Shown: positions 16,311-24,808 of the stretch, one piece after another | Layout of the letters: every line of letters begins with the position of its first letter | Numbering within the stretch: the stretch's first letter is position 1 | Assembly: GCA_015522385.1 (NCBI GenBank) | Contig: WAMJ01000046.1 | Coordinates: 1-49,507, forward strand | Length of the DNA stretch: 49,507 nucleotides | Source: Candidatus Heimdallarchaeota archaeon | Lineage (GTDB): Archaea > Asgardarchaeota > Heimdallarchaeia > Heimdallarchaeales > Kariarchaeaceae | Reading direction: 5' to 3' | Translations under genes and position numbers: made by a program | Notes under the pieces: model-generated | What the model saw: the letters and a program-made list of their open reading frames with translations, nothing else | What the model was told of the DNA's origin: nothing | Databases searched by the model: none

Positions 16311-16533
16311 TTCTATTGTTAAACACGAGTCTACCCCTATACTCTAACCCTTGATGGTAGCTGTCTACCCGGTCTGCTATGGGGTAGGGGACAACAGATT
16401 CGTCGTCCACGAGGGCGCACTCACGACGATTGTAAACCCGAGTTGCGAATCGTGTATACGGTCGCTCCTGACTCACGAGAACCCCAACATTGTCGAGACG
16501 GCTGGGATTGCCCTTCTCCGACTGCACTCCTGA
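16311..16533 (+). pseudogene. Broken partial copy of the DOHH-like gene
   Basis: From 16311 the sequence matches the C-terminal quarter of the DOHH-like gene (from about 13300). It has an in-frame TAA soon after the third His-Glu pair and small deletions (about 12 and 6 bases). From 16395 the match is very close: NRFVVHE, then CIRSLLTHENPNIVET and IALLRLHS, ending at the same stop position. Similarity continues for roughly 75 bases after the stop (compare 13545-13620 with 16534-16610). The 5' three quarters are missing. It is a degraded duplication, not a working gene. Confidence 0.85.
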
Positions 16534-16598
16534 TAACATCCAGTCATAACTCTCGCAAGAGACTCATCTTTGTCCGGGATGAACTTCCTCCTTATTAA

Positions 16599-16606
16599 TT
16601 TATATA
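16599..16606 (+). promoter_or_regulatory. TATA box of the first beta-propeller gene
   Basis: TTTATATA is centred about 26 bases upstream of ATG 16629, the archaeal spacing that puts the transcription start on the start codon. A leaderless mRNA is expected. Confidence 0.6.
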
Positions 16607-16628
16607 TGTTCAATTATGTAAATTCGGT

Positions 16629-17846
16629 ATGAGCAAGACTGCATTTGTCCTCACCTCTGTTGTTATGCTTTTAATGGCCCTATTATACGGGTCCTTGATC
16701 GCCTTCTTCGCTATTAATAACGAATGCTACAGTTGCTATGATCTTTCTAGTGACTCTGAGCCCGAGGAATACTTTGATGTTGTGATTGACAGTACGGGCG
16801 ATACCATAGTGCTCGGACTGAAGAGAGGGAACTTCTCTGAGGACATAATCTATGGAGAAGACAACGATATGGGCCTACTAGTCCTCAGATTCGACCCCAG
16901 GGGATCGCTCGCGCAATCAATTCTCCTCAATCTGTCCGAATCTTACGCTCAGATGGCTCTTGACCCTTGGGACAATCTTATTATTACAGGTAGCATAGAC
17001 AGCCCGAGCTTTATGGGTGAGAACCTGACAGAGTACTCAAGCTTCGTCATTAAGCTTAGTCCACTCGGTGAAATTCTCTGGATTCGTTACCTCAAAAGCA
17101 GAATATTATATATTGATATAGACAGATCTGGTGTAATTTTCATAGGTGGGTCCCATGATCTCTCATATCCTCTGCCACTGGCGAAAGAGATTGGTGACAA
17201 CGAATCACAGACAAATTCCTTGATCACCGTCATTGAGTCCGATGGTATTATACGTGAAAATATCATTGTCCGAGGGGGAAGTATAGGATGGGATCGAGGA
17301 CTCGTTGTGACCAATACTGGATCTATATATTTGGCATTCGTGTCCAGCTCATCTTATTACCTCGGGAACGCTGAAACTACCACATTTCTCCTAAAGATAA
17401 ATGAGGATCGAGAAATTGATTGGTACGTACCAATGTCATTTATGACCCTCGGTTTGGTCACAATGGGTGAAGATGCCATGATTCTTACGTACATAGATAG
17501 CCAGATTACAGGAATGGAGCTCTATTATGTAAATTCCACAGGATATGCATCCATGGTCTGGAAGGTAGAAAATGAGACTGGAATCTTACGAGAATTTGAG
17601 GATATCCCATATCTTATCATCGGACAGAAGGTTATTAATGTCATCAGTGGCGAGGAACTAAACATCCCCGGTCAGAGGCGGATGTCCATCTCCAATGGTA
17701 AGGCCGCCGTCCTCTCCAGGACCTCGGATGAGATACTCACATATCCAACATTCCAGAAGCAAATAAAGGGAACGAGCGATTACTACATCCAGTACATCGA
17801 TATCTTCACTGGAGCCGAGATCTGGAGCACATACCTCGGGTGGTGA
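16629..17846 (+). CDS. Membrane-anchored SBBP-like beta-propeller protein, copy 1
   Basis: The 405-residue protein has an N-terminal membrane segment (residues 5-30) followed by an extracellular beta-propeller. Repeat-like units include DVVIDSTGDTIVLG, LALDPWDNLIITG-type and DIDRSGVIFIGG strands, a pattern seen in SBBP (beta-propeller) repeat proteins. It is paralogous to the protein at 26059-27303: both share FDVVIDSTGD/SDVVIDSTGD, DNLII(T/S)G, a PTFQKQIKG/PTYQKEIRG segment and a TYLGW ending. Two Cys pairs (ECYSC) follow the membrane segment. The likely role is surface binding or adhesion. The two paralogues bracket the accessory region between them. Confidence 0.82.
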   Translation: MSKTAFVLTSVVMLLMALLYGSLIAFFAINNECYSCYDLSSDSEPEEYFDVVIDSTGDTIVLGLKRGNFSEDIIYGEDNDMGLLVLRFDPRGSLAQSILLNLSESYAQMALDPWDNLIITGSIDSPSFMGENLTEYSSFVIKLSPLGEILWIRYLKSRILYIDIDRSGVIFIGGSHDLSYPLPLAKEIGDNESQTNSLITVIESDGIIRENIIVRGGSIGWDRGLVVTNTGSIYLAFVSSSSYYLGNAETTTFLLKINEDREIDWYVPMSFMTLGLVTMGEDAMILTYIDSQITGMELYYVNSTGYASMVWKVENETGILREFEDIPYLIIGQKVINVISGEELNIPGQRRMSISNGKAAVLSRTSDEILTYPTFQKQIKGTSDYYIQYIDIFTGAEIWSTYLGW

Positions 17847-17923
17847 GCTCACCCCGAGGTCATCTTGTATACTAAACTAGATCAATAACACTTAGAGTTC
17901 CTTTCAAGTGTTACCAGTGAAAG

Positions 17924-17931
17924 TTAATATA
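17924..17931 (+). promoter_or_regulatory. TATA box of the SNSSS-radical SAM-LRR operon
   Basis: TTAATATA is centred about 26 bases upstream of ATG 17954, predicting a leaderless transcript that starts at the first gene. No comparable promoter is seen before the second and third genes, which supports one transcript for all three. Confidence 0.55.
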
Positions 17932-17953
17932 CCATTTTGATGAACGTTGTTTG

Positions 17954-18355
17954 ATGAAGGTCCGCACAGGATTCGTGAGCAATAGCAGTAGCTGCAGTTT
18001 TGTAGTGGTCAGTCGCAAGAAGTATCTTGACTGGGTAGTTCTCTACGGACATTACACCAATGATGAATTTGACTCCGAAGAGGCTCTCCTAAAGTATAGA
18101 TTAAGAGATCTGGGGACAGTCTACAATTCAATCGAGGAATACTACAAAGGAGAGTATGAAGAATATGAATGGGACGGAGAAGATGAATATGTGTCGGAGA
18201 TGGTGAAAGAGCTGGAGAAAACAGGGGCTGATGATATAGTTATTGTCGATATAGGGGCTGGGAATGAGGGTTCTTTCGTCTCGCGGCTCGCATGGGTAGG
18301 GCAGTTCGACGCATTTAGATTCCCTCCCTCCACACTCTGGAACAGTTGGATGTGA
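17954..18355 (+). CDS. Small acidic protein with N-terminal FVSNSSSCSF motif
   Basis: The 133-residue protein begins MKVRTGFVSNSSSCSFVVV. The motif (M)K-x-R-x-GFVSNSSSSSF is one I recall from the extreme N-terminus of many otherwise unrelated small proteins, often in phages and bacteria; no function is established to my knowledge. Here one Ser is replaced by Cys. The remainder is very acidic and Tyr-rich (about residues 55-85) and ends FPPSTLWNSWM. ATG 17954 is preferred over TTG 17951 because the TATA box sits 26 bases upstream. The stop lies 4 bases before a radical SAM/SPASM gene, so the small protein may be that enzyme's substrate. This is inference; a regulatory or partner role is equally open. 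Confidence 0.8.
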   Translation: MKVRTGFVSNSSSCSFVVVSRKKYLDWVVLYGHYTNDEFDSEEALLKYRLRDLGTVYNSIEEYYKGEYEEYEWDGEDEYVSEMVKELEKTGADDIVIVDIGAGNEGSFVSRLAWVGQFDAFRFPPSTLWNSWM

Positions 18356-18359
18356 AGAC

Positions 18360-19493
18360 ATGGAGATCTACGAGAGCAACATCAGCAAGGAGCTGATCTC
18401 CGAGAACTATAACTTTCGATTTAACAAACAGACAGGACTCTTCCTGAGATGGGGACGGGTGGAGAACGAAGATCCGGATTTCAGTGAATTCGGCCCCGAG
18501 ATCCTCGACCTTGAGATATCTGTCGGACGGTGCAGGGGGAACTGCCCATTCTGCTACAAGCGGAATGGATCCAACCTTCCCACACGTAACATGAGTTTCG
18601 ACAAATTCAAGGAGATATTCCACTCCCTCCCCAGAACTCTCACGCAAATCGCATTCGGAATCACTGACATCGACGCACACCCCAACCTCTTGGAGATATT
18701 TAGGTACACCCGGGAACAGGGGATCATCCCCAACTTCACAACAAATGGATTTGGGGTGGACGCAAAATTCGCCATGCAAGTATCAGAGGTATGCGGTGCT
18801 GTGGCTGTCTCTGTCATTGACAGGGAAGTGACCTACAATGCAGTTAAGGCATTCTGTGACGCAGGGATGGAGCAGGTGAATATACACTATCTTCTCTCAG
18901 AGGAGACCATTGACGGTGCATTCAGAACAATCGAAGACATCGCCTCTGACGGCAGGCTCGCAGGTGTGAATGCCATCGTATTCTTGAACTACAAACCAAA
19001 GGGCAGGGGAAGAAACCACTTCACCCCGCTAAGATCTATCGAACCTGTCAAGAAGATAATCACCCACGCTCTTCTACACAAGGTCGGTTTCGGATTCGAC
19101 AGCTGCTCCGCTCCTATGTACTACAAATCTGTCGAGGGAACTCCACTTGAGTCTACGAAGACATTCGTCGAGGCTTGTGAAGCAGGGCTGTTCTCTCTTT
19201 ATGGCAATGTGGATGGGGAGTTCTATCCGTGCTCATTTATCGAGAGAGAGGCTGGATGGGAGATCGGAGAGAGAGGGGATGACTTCGTGGAAGATGTCTG
19301 GAAGAGCACTCGAATGGCATCTTGGAGGAAGTCACTTCTCAACTCGTCCAACTGCAAATGCAAGTTTTCACCAGATTGCAGATCGTGCCCTGTGTTTGAC
19401 TCCATAACCCCGTGCAAGATACACGACGTTATATCCCTGCCCGTTATAAGGAGCAAATCTCCTGCATACAAGTTAGAGGAGGGCGAGCTCTAG
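18360..19493 (+). CDS. Radical SAM/SPASM-domain enzyme
   Basis: The 377-residue protein has the radical SAM cluster motif C58-x3-C62-x2-C65 (CRGNCPFC), a following PNFTTNGFG segment and a C-terminal SPASM-like region. That region has Cys at 249, 273, 291, 332, 334, 340, 343 and 352, enough for one or two auxiliary iron-sulfur clusters. SPASM enzymes typically modify peptides (sactipeptide, PQQ and mycofactocin maturation) or activate sulfatases. The gene begins 4 bases after the SNSSS-motif gene, and its TAG stop overlaps the GTG start of the LRR gene by one base. This tight coupling implies a single functional unit. The substrate is unknown; the neighbouring small protein or the LRR protein are the obvious candidates. 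Confidence 0.92.
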   Translation: MEIYESNISKELISENYNFRFNKQTGLFLRWGRVENEDPDFSEFGPEILDLEISVGRCRGNCPFCYKRNGSNLPTRNMSFDKFKEIFHSLPRTLTQIAFGITDIDAHPNLLEIFRYTREQGIIPNFTTNGFGVDAKFAMQVSEVCGAVAVSVIDREVTYNAVKAFCDAGMEQVNIHYLLSEETIDGAFRTIEDIASDGRLAGVNAIVFLNYKPKGRGRNHFTPLRSIEPVKKIITHALLHKVGFGFDSCSAPMYYKSVEGTPLESTKTFVEACEAGLFSLYGNVDGEFYPCSFIEREAGWEIGERGDDFVEDVWKSTRMASWRKSLLNSSNCKCKFSPDCRSCPVFDSITPCKIHDVISLPVIRSKSPAYKLEEGEL

Positions 19494-22096
19494 TGGAAGA
19501 TGACGAATTGAAGAGGCTCATCAAATCAGAGTTACGACTTCTAACGCCAGACGGCTGCAGTGTCAAAGGTAATATCTCCCTTCATAGTTCAGAGATCTGG
19601 TGCAGGGGGGTCGAATACCTCCCAAGTATCCTGTCCAATGCCGAGAGGGTAAAGAGAATTCATATCAGTAATTCAAATATAGGAGAAAACTTTTGTGAGA
19701 ACCCCAATGTTCAAAAAATATATATCTCTTCCTCATCCGTCCCGAGCGGAATAATTGGTAAGCACCCAAATCTCGTAGATTTTGAAATAACATTCGATAG
19801 CTGGTCCTACAGGAGAGAACCCCCCTCGAAATTCGAAGAAGAAAGGGTAGTCATCAAAGGACATTCCAATATCAAGAAACTAAAGATAGTGACCAAGGGG
19901 ACCATCTCACTCGTCATTGAGGACTGTCCCCAACTCTCTAGAATTGAAGTAAATGATGAACTCTTGACCGAGCTAAAACTAAGGAATCTACCAAGTTTGA
20001 ACGATTTGAAGATACGTAACTCAGGACTTGATAAAATATCACTCTCAGGAATTCCAAATCTTGTTAAACTCGATATCCACAAACCAATATCTCACTCCAG
20101 TGGAGCTGGTGGAATACTAAGCCACCTTGATCTGAGACATATGCCATTTCTAAAGCATGTATCTTTGTACCTTCCCAAAATGACCAAACTCCTCATTGAC
20201 AGTAAAATTCTCGAAAACCTCTCTATTCTCTCATCTATCTGTACCGGGGATATTGTACGCTCTATACTTGGCGATAAACTCCAAAATCTGAGGGTACAAG
20301 TACGTGATGTGCTCATTGATCATACCTGTAACTCCCTCAACATCAAGTTCCCAGATCTTAAAAACCTCGAAATTACTGGTTGTAACACCAATGAACTGAA
20401 CCTGGGCACAAAACAAAAACTGAATACTCTCAAATTTGAACAGAAAAATCAGAGCAGGCTCAGGATAAATGGGCACAACATCTCAGATCTCTACATAGCT
20501 TCACCTAGTCTCACGGCTCTCGAAATCAAGTCGGACGAAGCAAGCTCGATCAAAATCACGAGCAAGGAACTCCAAGATATCAGCATAGATGCGCGTCTTG
20601 ACAATCTAATAACCAGTAGTCACAAGATCAGAACAATCCATCTCGACACAGGAGAAACTATAGATCAAGTCCACATCTTAAGACCACAAGGGGAGATGAC
20701 GATTTATGGGAACAGCGAGATCCTCAATCTGATTGTGGATGAAAAGTATTATTCTCAAGATGACGAACCTCGCGGGAATATTACCATCAACATAAATGTG
20801 ACAAAACTAACTGCAACAGCATTAAAGGAAATCAGAGCTAAGGGACTTCAGGTTATATTCTTTAAGGATTGTGATGCAAAGATGACGCAGAGGATCATTA
20901 ATGAGCATAAACTCCGAGCAATAACCCTCCACATGAATGGAGATATCAATCTGAAAAATGCAACCCAACTTCAATCATTGAACCTAAAGGGAGCCATATC
21001 AGCGAAAATCCCACACCTCCCACATCTGAAGAGCTTGTACCTTGAAATTAAGAACATGGAGGACGATCACTGGTTGAATCTCATCGACTCAGTCGAGAAC
21101 TTCTCCTTCGATCCCAGTTATCTCGAGACAATATCCATGAGACTATTCATCAAATTACTCAGTAACGCTATCCACACAAAAAATGCATACTCCTCCACCG
21201 AGAGTATCTGGAAATACATGATAAAAGGAATTTCTATCATCGACAGGAAGTACAATCCCGAATTTCTTGCCCAAGTCTACAGACTCCTCGCAATAACCAG
21301 CGCATTTCGATGCGACATCACGCACAATTGGGAAAGAGAAGAACCAACAGAGTCAGAAGTAGAAATAGATAGATGGTGGAGATCCTTCGCAAGCATCCGC
21401 ATCAATAATGGAAAAATCAAATTCGCAATCGACTCAATCCTTCCTCATAACTATAAAGTATCTCATGAACCCAAACTCGAGAAAGATATCAAGAGCAATG
21501 CCATCAAGAGAAGCTTCTGGAGAAATAATACATCAATCCTCAGAACACTAAAGGATTTCCTCCCCGACTCCGAGGACGGCTGGCTAATCCCAGGGGCACT
21601 CCCAATGGAATTCCTCAAGATAAGAAATATCTCAGAACTTGTCATCAGGAATGTCAACGCTCAAGAAATCCCTACAAATATCTTTGAAAATATAACACCA
21701 ACAATCATCGACTTCTCGTACAACAAAATCAAATCAGTACCTGAAATAGTCATCAATAACCCCGAATTAAAAGAATTATACCTCAGAGATAATAAAATAT
21801 CACAACTCCCTGAATTCCCAGATAACTCCAAAATAACTCATCTCGTACTAGACGGAAATAACCTCACCAAACTCCCTGAATCAATCACCAATCTCAAACA
21901 CCTAAAAGTACTTATCATCGATGACAACTTCATCAGAAAACTACCTGAAGGACTTGCTCAACTCCCTCTAGAGATAATCTATATAGACAAAAGAATCCAA
22001 GACTCTGTTGAAATCACCAAGCTCAGAGAAAAAGGAACCAAGATAGAAGTATTCAACTACATCCAGTTCAAGAATGGACCAATAGTCTACGCATGA
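19493..22096 (+). CDS. Large leucine-rich-repeat protein
   Basis: The 867-residue protein starts at GTG 19493, sharing one base with the stop codon of the radical SAM gene. An in-frame ATG at 19412 would overlap that gene by 82 bases and is less likely. No signal peptide is visible, so it is probably cytoplasmic. Residues up to about 560 are irregular LRR-like units with recurrent Leu/Ile spacing (for example LKNLEITGCNTNELNLG). A helical insert with Trp-rich segments follows at about 575-700. Canonical LRRs end the protein (IIDFSYNKIKSVPEIV, LKELYLRDNKISQLPEF, LVLDGNNLTKLPESI). LRRs bind proteins, so it may be the recognition or scaffold part of the operon. The 3' part is notably A-rich compared with the radical SAM gene. 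Confidence 0.88.
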   Translation: MEDDELKRLIKSELRLLTPDGCSVKGNISLHSSEIWCRGVEYLPSILSNAERVKRIHISNSNIGENFCENPNVQKIYISSSSVPSGIIGKHPNLVDFEITFDSWSYRREPPSKFEEERVVIKGHSNIKKLKIVTKGTISLVIEDCPQLSRIEVNDELLTELKLRNLPSLNDLKIRNSGLDKISLSGIPNLVKLDIHKPISHSSGAGGILSHLDLRHMPFLKHVSLYLPKMTKLLIDSKILENLSILSSICTGDIVRSILGDKLQNLRVQVRDVLIDHTCNSLNIKFPDLKNLEITGCNTNELNLGTKQKLNTLKFEQKNQSRLRINGHNISDLYIASPSLTALEIKSDEASSIKITSKELQDISIDARLDNLITSSHKIRTIHLDTGETIDQVHILRPQGEMTIYGNSEILNLIVDEKYYSQDDEPRGNITININVTKLTATALKEIRAKGLQVIFFKDCDAKMTQRIINEHKLRAITLHMNGDINLKNATQLQSLNLKGAISAKIPHLPHLKSLYLEIKNMEDDHWLNLIDSVENFSFDPSYLETISMRLFIKLLSNAIHTKNAYSSTESIWKYMIKGISIIDRKYNPEFLAQVYRLLAITSAFRCDITHNWEREEPTESEVEIDRWWRSFASIRINNGKIKFAIDSILPHNYKVSHEPKLEKDIKSNAIKRSFWRNNTSILRTLKDFLPDSEDGWLIPGALPMEFLKIRNISELVIRNVNAQEIPTNIFENITPTIIDFSYNKIKSVPEIVINNPELKELYLRDNKISQLPEFPDNSKITHLVLDGNNLTKLPESITNLKHLKVLIIDDNFIRKLPEGLAQLPLEIIYIDKRIQDSVEITKLREKGTKIEVFNYIQFKNGPIVYA

Positions 22097-22322
22097 ACCT
22101 CAATCATCATTGTAACACACCTTACCTAAAACCTACTCTGCATCCAGGAGAATGAGCTGGGGACGACAGAGCTGGAGAATGCAAGATCCGGACAGGAATG
22201 GTACCCTTGACAACGTCGAGGTCTAATGCAACTCACTTCTACCAGAGATCCGCACAGAAGATACATTTGTTCCTCTCAGGACTTGTCCAACTTCTGTGGT
22301 AGGCACTCAGGAAGCAACATAG

Positions 22323-22499
22323 TTCGGATTCATAACACCAGATTTCTACATCTTCGGAAAACTACCTAAGGTAGACTTCATCGCAAGCAATAAATACACC
22401 TCAGGGAATGAGAATCTAACGCAGAAATATAGCGTAATGCCTAAATCTGCGCCGGGAGTGGGTGGGACACAAGGTCCTATAGTGATGGATATGCTGTGA
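22323..22499 (+). pseudogene. Coding-like fragment without a start codon
   Basis: An open stretch after TAG (22320-22322) encodes FGFITPDFYIFGKLPKVDF and so on, ending at TGA 22497-22499 after VMDML. The amino-acid usage looks protein-like, but there is no usable start and no upstream continuation. It may be the C-terminal remnant of a lost gene. One arm of the 40-bp inverted repeat lies inside it. Confidence 0.3.
22420..22459 (+). repeat. 40-bp inverted repeat, left arm
   Basis: This arm matches the reverse complement of 23479-23518 at 37 of 40 positions (differences at arm positions 8, 12 and 20). It ends with GCGCCGGGAGT, where GGGAGT is identical to the first six bases of the tRNA-Trp gene. 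The arms enclose the orphan gene and the tRNA gene. Confidence 0.85.
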
Positions 22500-22558
22500 T
22501 TGTTCGTAATATAATCATATTGGCAATATAGACGAAATAATCAGCAACTTTCTATTTC

Positions 22559-23332
22559 ATGGCCGTGTACTACAGGGACTATTTCGGAATAGACAGGGGA
22601 ACGCCCAAGATTGCAGGAGTAAAGATAAAACCACTCGCTGAAAGCTCGGATGCTGCACGGATAGAAGATATTCTCCAGTTCAGATTCTCACTGAGCAATG
22701 AATACGGCAAGAGGACAAGTTACCCTCAGGTACTGTTCTTTGCTATACCAGATAAGCCCGGTGAGTACTCCGCTGAGAATCTCATTCTGTTCGTTGAGAA
22801 GGGAAGACGGAATATCCCAATTAACCAAAATAACGATGCCACCGTACTCCTCAAGGAGAGCTACCTGAATAATGTCGACCTCCTCATGACAAGGTTCATC
22901 AGTGCTGAAGATGTCACCTTGAACGTTAATCGGTGGAAGAACTACCTCGAGGGCATCAAGGACCTCAGTGGAGAGTATCCATACAAATATTTGACAACAA
23001 CCAAGGAGGAGATCAAGGTGTACAGCGAATTCTTGGGTAAGAATACCATCTTACCAGGGTACGAGGTCGATGTCATAACAGGTGAGCTGGTGCCAACCAT
23101 CGTCGGGGGCAGAAGAGGAGATCTCCTAACAATTGATGAGGTCGCTGATCAGATTAGAGAAAAGAATCTGAGATCTGTCTGGGACAGCACCCAGCGGGAC
23201 AATATCGTGAAAAAATTGGCTATGTATAATGAGATTATGCACAATTTCCATGATATGTCCGTATGGGAGAGAATTATTCTAGAGCTAGAGACTCTGACGG
23301 ATGCAGGTGTAAATTACTTTACCTATTTATAA
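22559..23332 (+). CDS. Orphan protein of unknown function
   Basis: I do not recognise this 257-residue protein. It is soluble and mixed in charge, with no signal peptide, membrane segment or metal motif. Visible features are GYEVDVITGELVPTIVGGRRG (about residues 168-188) and a helical C-terminus rich in Met, Trp and Leu. It starts at ATG 22559. It lies between the two arms of the 40-bp inverted repeat and stops 50 bases before the 3' end of the convergent tRNA-Trp gene. It could be cargo of a small decayed element, but no transposase or integrase is present. Confidence 0.6.
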   Translation: MAVYYRDYFGIDRGTPKIAGVKIKPLAESSDAARIEDILQFRFSLSNEYGKRTSYPQVLFFAIPDKPGEYSAENLILFVEKGRRNIPINQNNDATVLLKESYLNNVDLLMTRFISAEDVTLNVNRWKNYLEGIKDLSGEYPYKYLTTTKEEIKVYSEFLGKNTILPGYEVDVITGELVPTIVGGRRGDLLTIDEVADQIREKNLRSVWDSTQRDNIVKKLAMYNEIMHNFHDMSVWERIILELETLTDAGVNYFTYL

Positions 23333-23381
23333 AATACCTCTTAAGAAGCCTCCTTCTCTTATCAGGGAAGGGTTTCAGATA

Positions 23382-23484
23382 TGGGAGCACAGGGATTTGA
23401 ACCCCGACCGGTTGGTTTTTTCTTTATGACTGCGAAAGTCACAAATCTGGAGCCAACTACGCTGCCAGATTACGCCATACTCCC
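23382..23484 (-). tRNA. tRNA-Trp (CCA) with 30-nt intron
   Basis: Read on the minus strand, the gene folds as a complete tRNA. The acceptor stem is GGGAGTA/TGCTCCC with discriminator A (23382). The D arm is GCGT/GCGT around AATCTGGCA, and the anticodon stem is GTTGG/CCAAC. The T arm CGGGG-TTCAAAT-CCCTG is canonical. The anticodon CCA is at 23450-23448. A 30-base intron follows the base after the anticodon (23446-23417), at the usual archaeal position 37/38. It contains the hairpin TGACT-TTCGC-AGTCA, suited to a bulge-helix-bulge substrate. CCA is not encoded. An AT-rich TATA-like element lies near 23540 on the minus strand. Confidence 0.93.
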
Positions 23485-23518
23485 GGCGCAGATTTAGGTA
23501 TTACGCCATAATTCTGCG
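23479..23518 (-). repeat. 40-bp inverted repeat, right arm
   Basis: The partner of 22420-22459 in inverted orientation, 37 of 40 identical. It covers the 5' flank of the tRNA-Trp gene and its first six bases (23484-23479). Confidence 0.85.
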
Positions 23519-24437
23519 ACAATTCCTGCTTTGTTTCAGTCTATTTATTGTTTGCGATGTTTGCTGAGGTTATTGGCAGTCTCTGTAGTTATGTGTGTAG
23601 TTGTTGTTATGTTGATATTATAAGTAGGATTATTAAAGCCCGATCAGCGTCGAAATTTATCCCTGTTTCTCTACTCATAATTTTCAGTTCTCTACTTCGA
23701 TATCTCCAGAATATCACCTTGCGCCAGTATAATTCTATTTTCCAATTAATCATGATTTTGCTGATCAACTCTTTGAGATTTTGTGTAGGGGCCTTCCTAT
23801 CGATTATTTCATCTTCTTTCTTCATCTGAAACGACCTCTCAGCAGGATACTCTGATACGTTAGTATCTATTCGTTTATGATGATCATAGGCACCGTATCA
23901 TTAAGTTTTCAATTTGGTTTAATTCCCCTTAGGTAGACGTACCGAGGTACACCTCCCTTTCCCTTGCTAATAGGGCTGCCCTACAAGCACATCACATTTC
24001 ATTAGATGGTGATTATATTCTTTGAAATAACAAATAGAGAAGAATATCAGGTTCCTGATTACTCTTTTTAAATAGGAACGATACATAATGAAGGTTCAGA
24101 CAACCACTACATGTTAAACATAAAGAGGGAGAAATACTGATCAAAAGAATACTGATACTGACAAGTATATGGTTGTGTACAGTATTTTGGTCGAAGATGG
24201 AAGCAACTCCTTAGTCCCTGAGTTCATACAGATGTAGAAGTGCATTGATTCGTCTAGGAATTTTTTCTGATGGTTCCGCTCTAGAGGAATAGTCGTCAAT
24301 AAATCACATCATCCGGAATAGTAACATCAGATCAATAAGATTTTTTTTCGTTGGTGATTGAAGGTTACAATGCTATTTGATCGCTATATCGAATAAAATA
24401 GTATAATATCATCCCAAGCTGATTTAATCACAATATT

Positions 24438-24459
24438 TTCAAATCCCTGTGCTCCTATA
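24438..24459 (+). repeat. Extra copy of the tRNA-Trp 3' end, copy A
   Basis: TTCAAATCCCTGTGCTCC followed by TATA matches the T loop, acceptor strand and immediate 3' flank of tRNA-Trp at 21 of 22 bases. It is on the plus strand, inverted relative to the tRNA gene. No other tRNA parts lie beside it. It resembles an attachment-site remnant. Confidence 0.7.
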
Positions 24460-24808
24460 CGAAGTGTAAAAATCTTTGTAGTGTTGCTGTGGGGCTTAAA
24501 TTTAAATAATTTTATTACTTTTCGAGATACCCGCGATGATTATGGATCAGATCTGCTCTGTCACTGGGTCATGAGTTGAGTGACATGGAAAACCTCTGGT
24601 ACGTCGAGTACAGGTGTAAGGGGCTCTAAAAGATCATCGTGGACGGAATATTATCGTGAACGGCTAGGATTATCGGCTCGGAGTAGGACGAGTTTTTCTC
24701 ATTCCTATAACCTGCACATCTGGCTTTAATGATGAGATTTCAGAGATTTGAGTTCTCCTGTACAAGATTATGTTGCATCTGACATAAATCCATATTGGTG
24801 ATATACCT

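Larger units (their letters stand above)
22097..22558. other. Intergenic stretch with coding-like fragment and inverted repeat
   Basis: This 462-base stretch after the LRR gene has no complete gene. It holds a 58-codon open fragment (22323-22499) and one arm of a 40-bp inverted repeat (22420-22459). An AT-rich promoter-like segment (GTAATATAATCATATTGG) lies at about 22505-22522, before the orphan gene. Confidence 0.55.

Noticed and set aside
22420..23518. A complete insertion sequence
   Set aside because: Inverted arms exist, but no transposase, and the enclosed tRNA is a normal host gene; reported only as a repeat.
23607..23825. 72-codon minus-strand frame (MKKEDEIIDRK...)
   Set aside because: Some protein-like character, but it is short, in a decayed region and without a clear promoter; kept only as a remark.
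23548..23829. 93-codon plus-strand frame (MFAMFAEVIG...)
   Set aside because: Composition is biased to Ser, Ile and Cys, it overlaps the tRNA-Trp upstream region and has no ribosome site.
23875..23890. ATGATGATCATAGG as a box C of a C/D guide RNA
   Set aside because: No box D or paired C'/D' boxes at a suitable distance.
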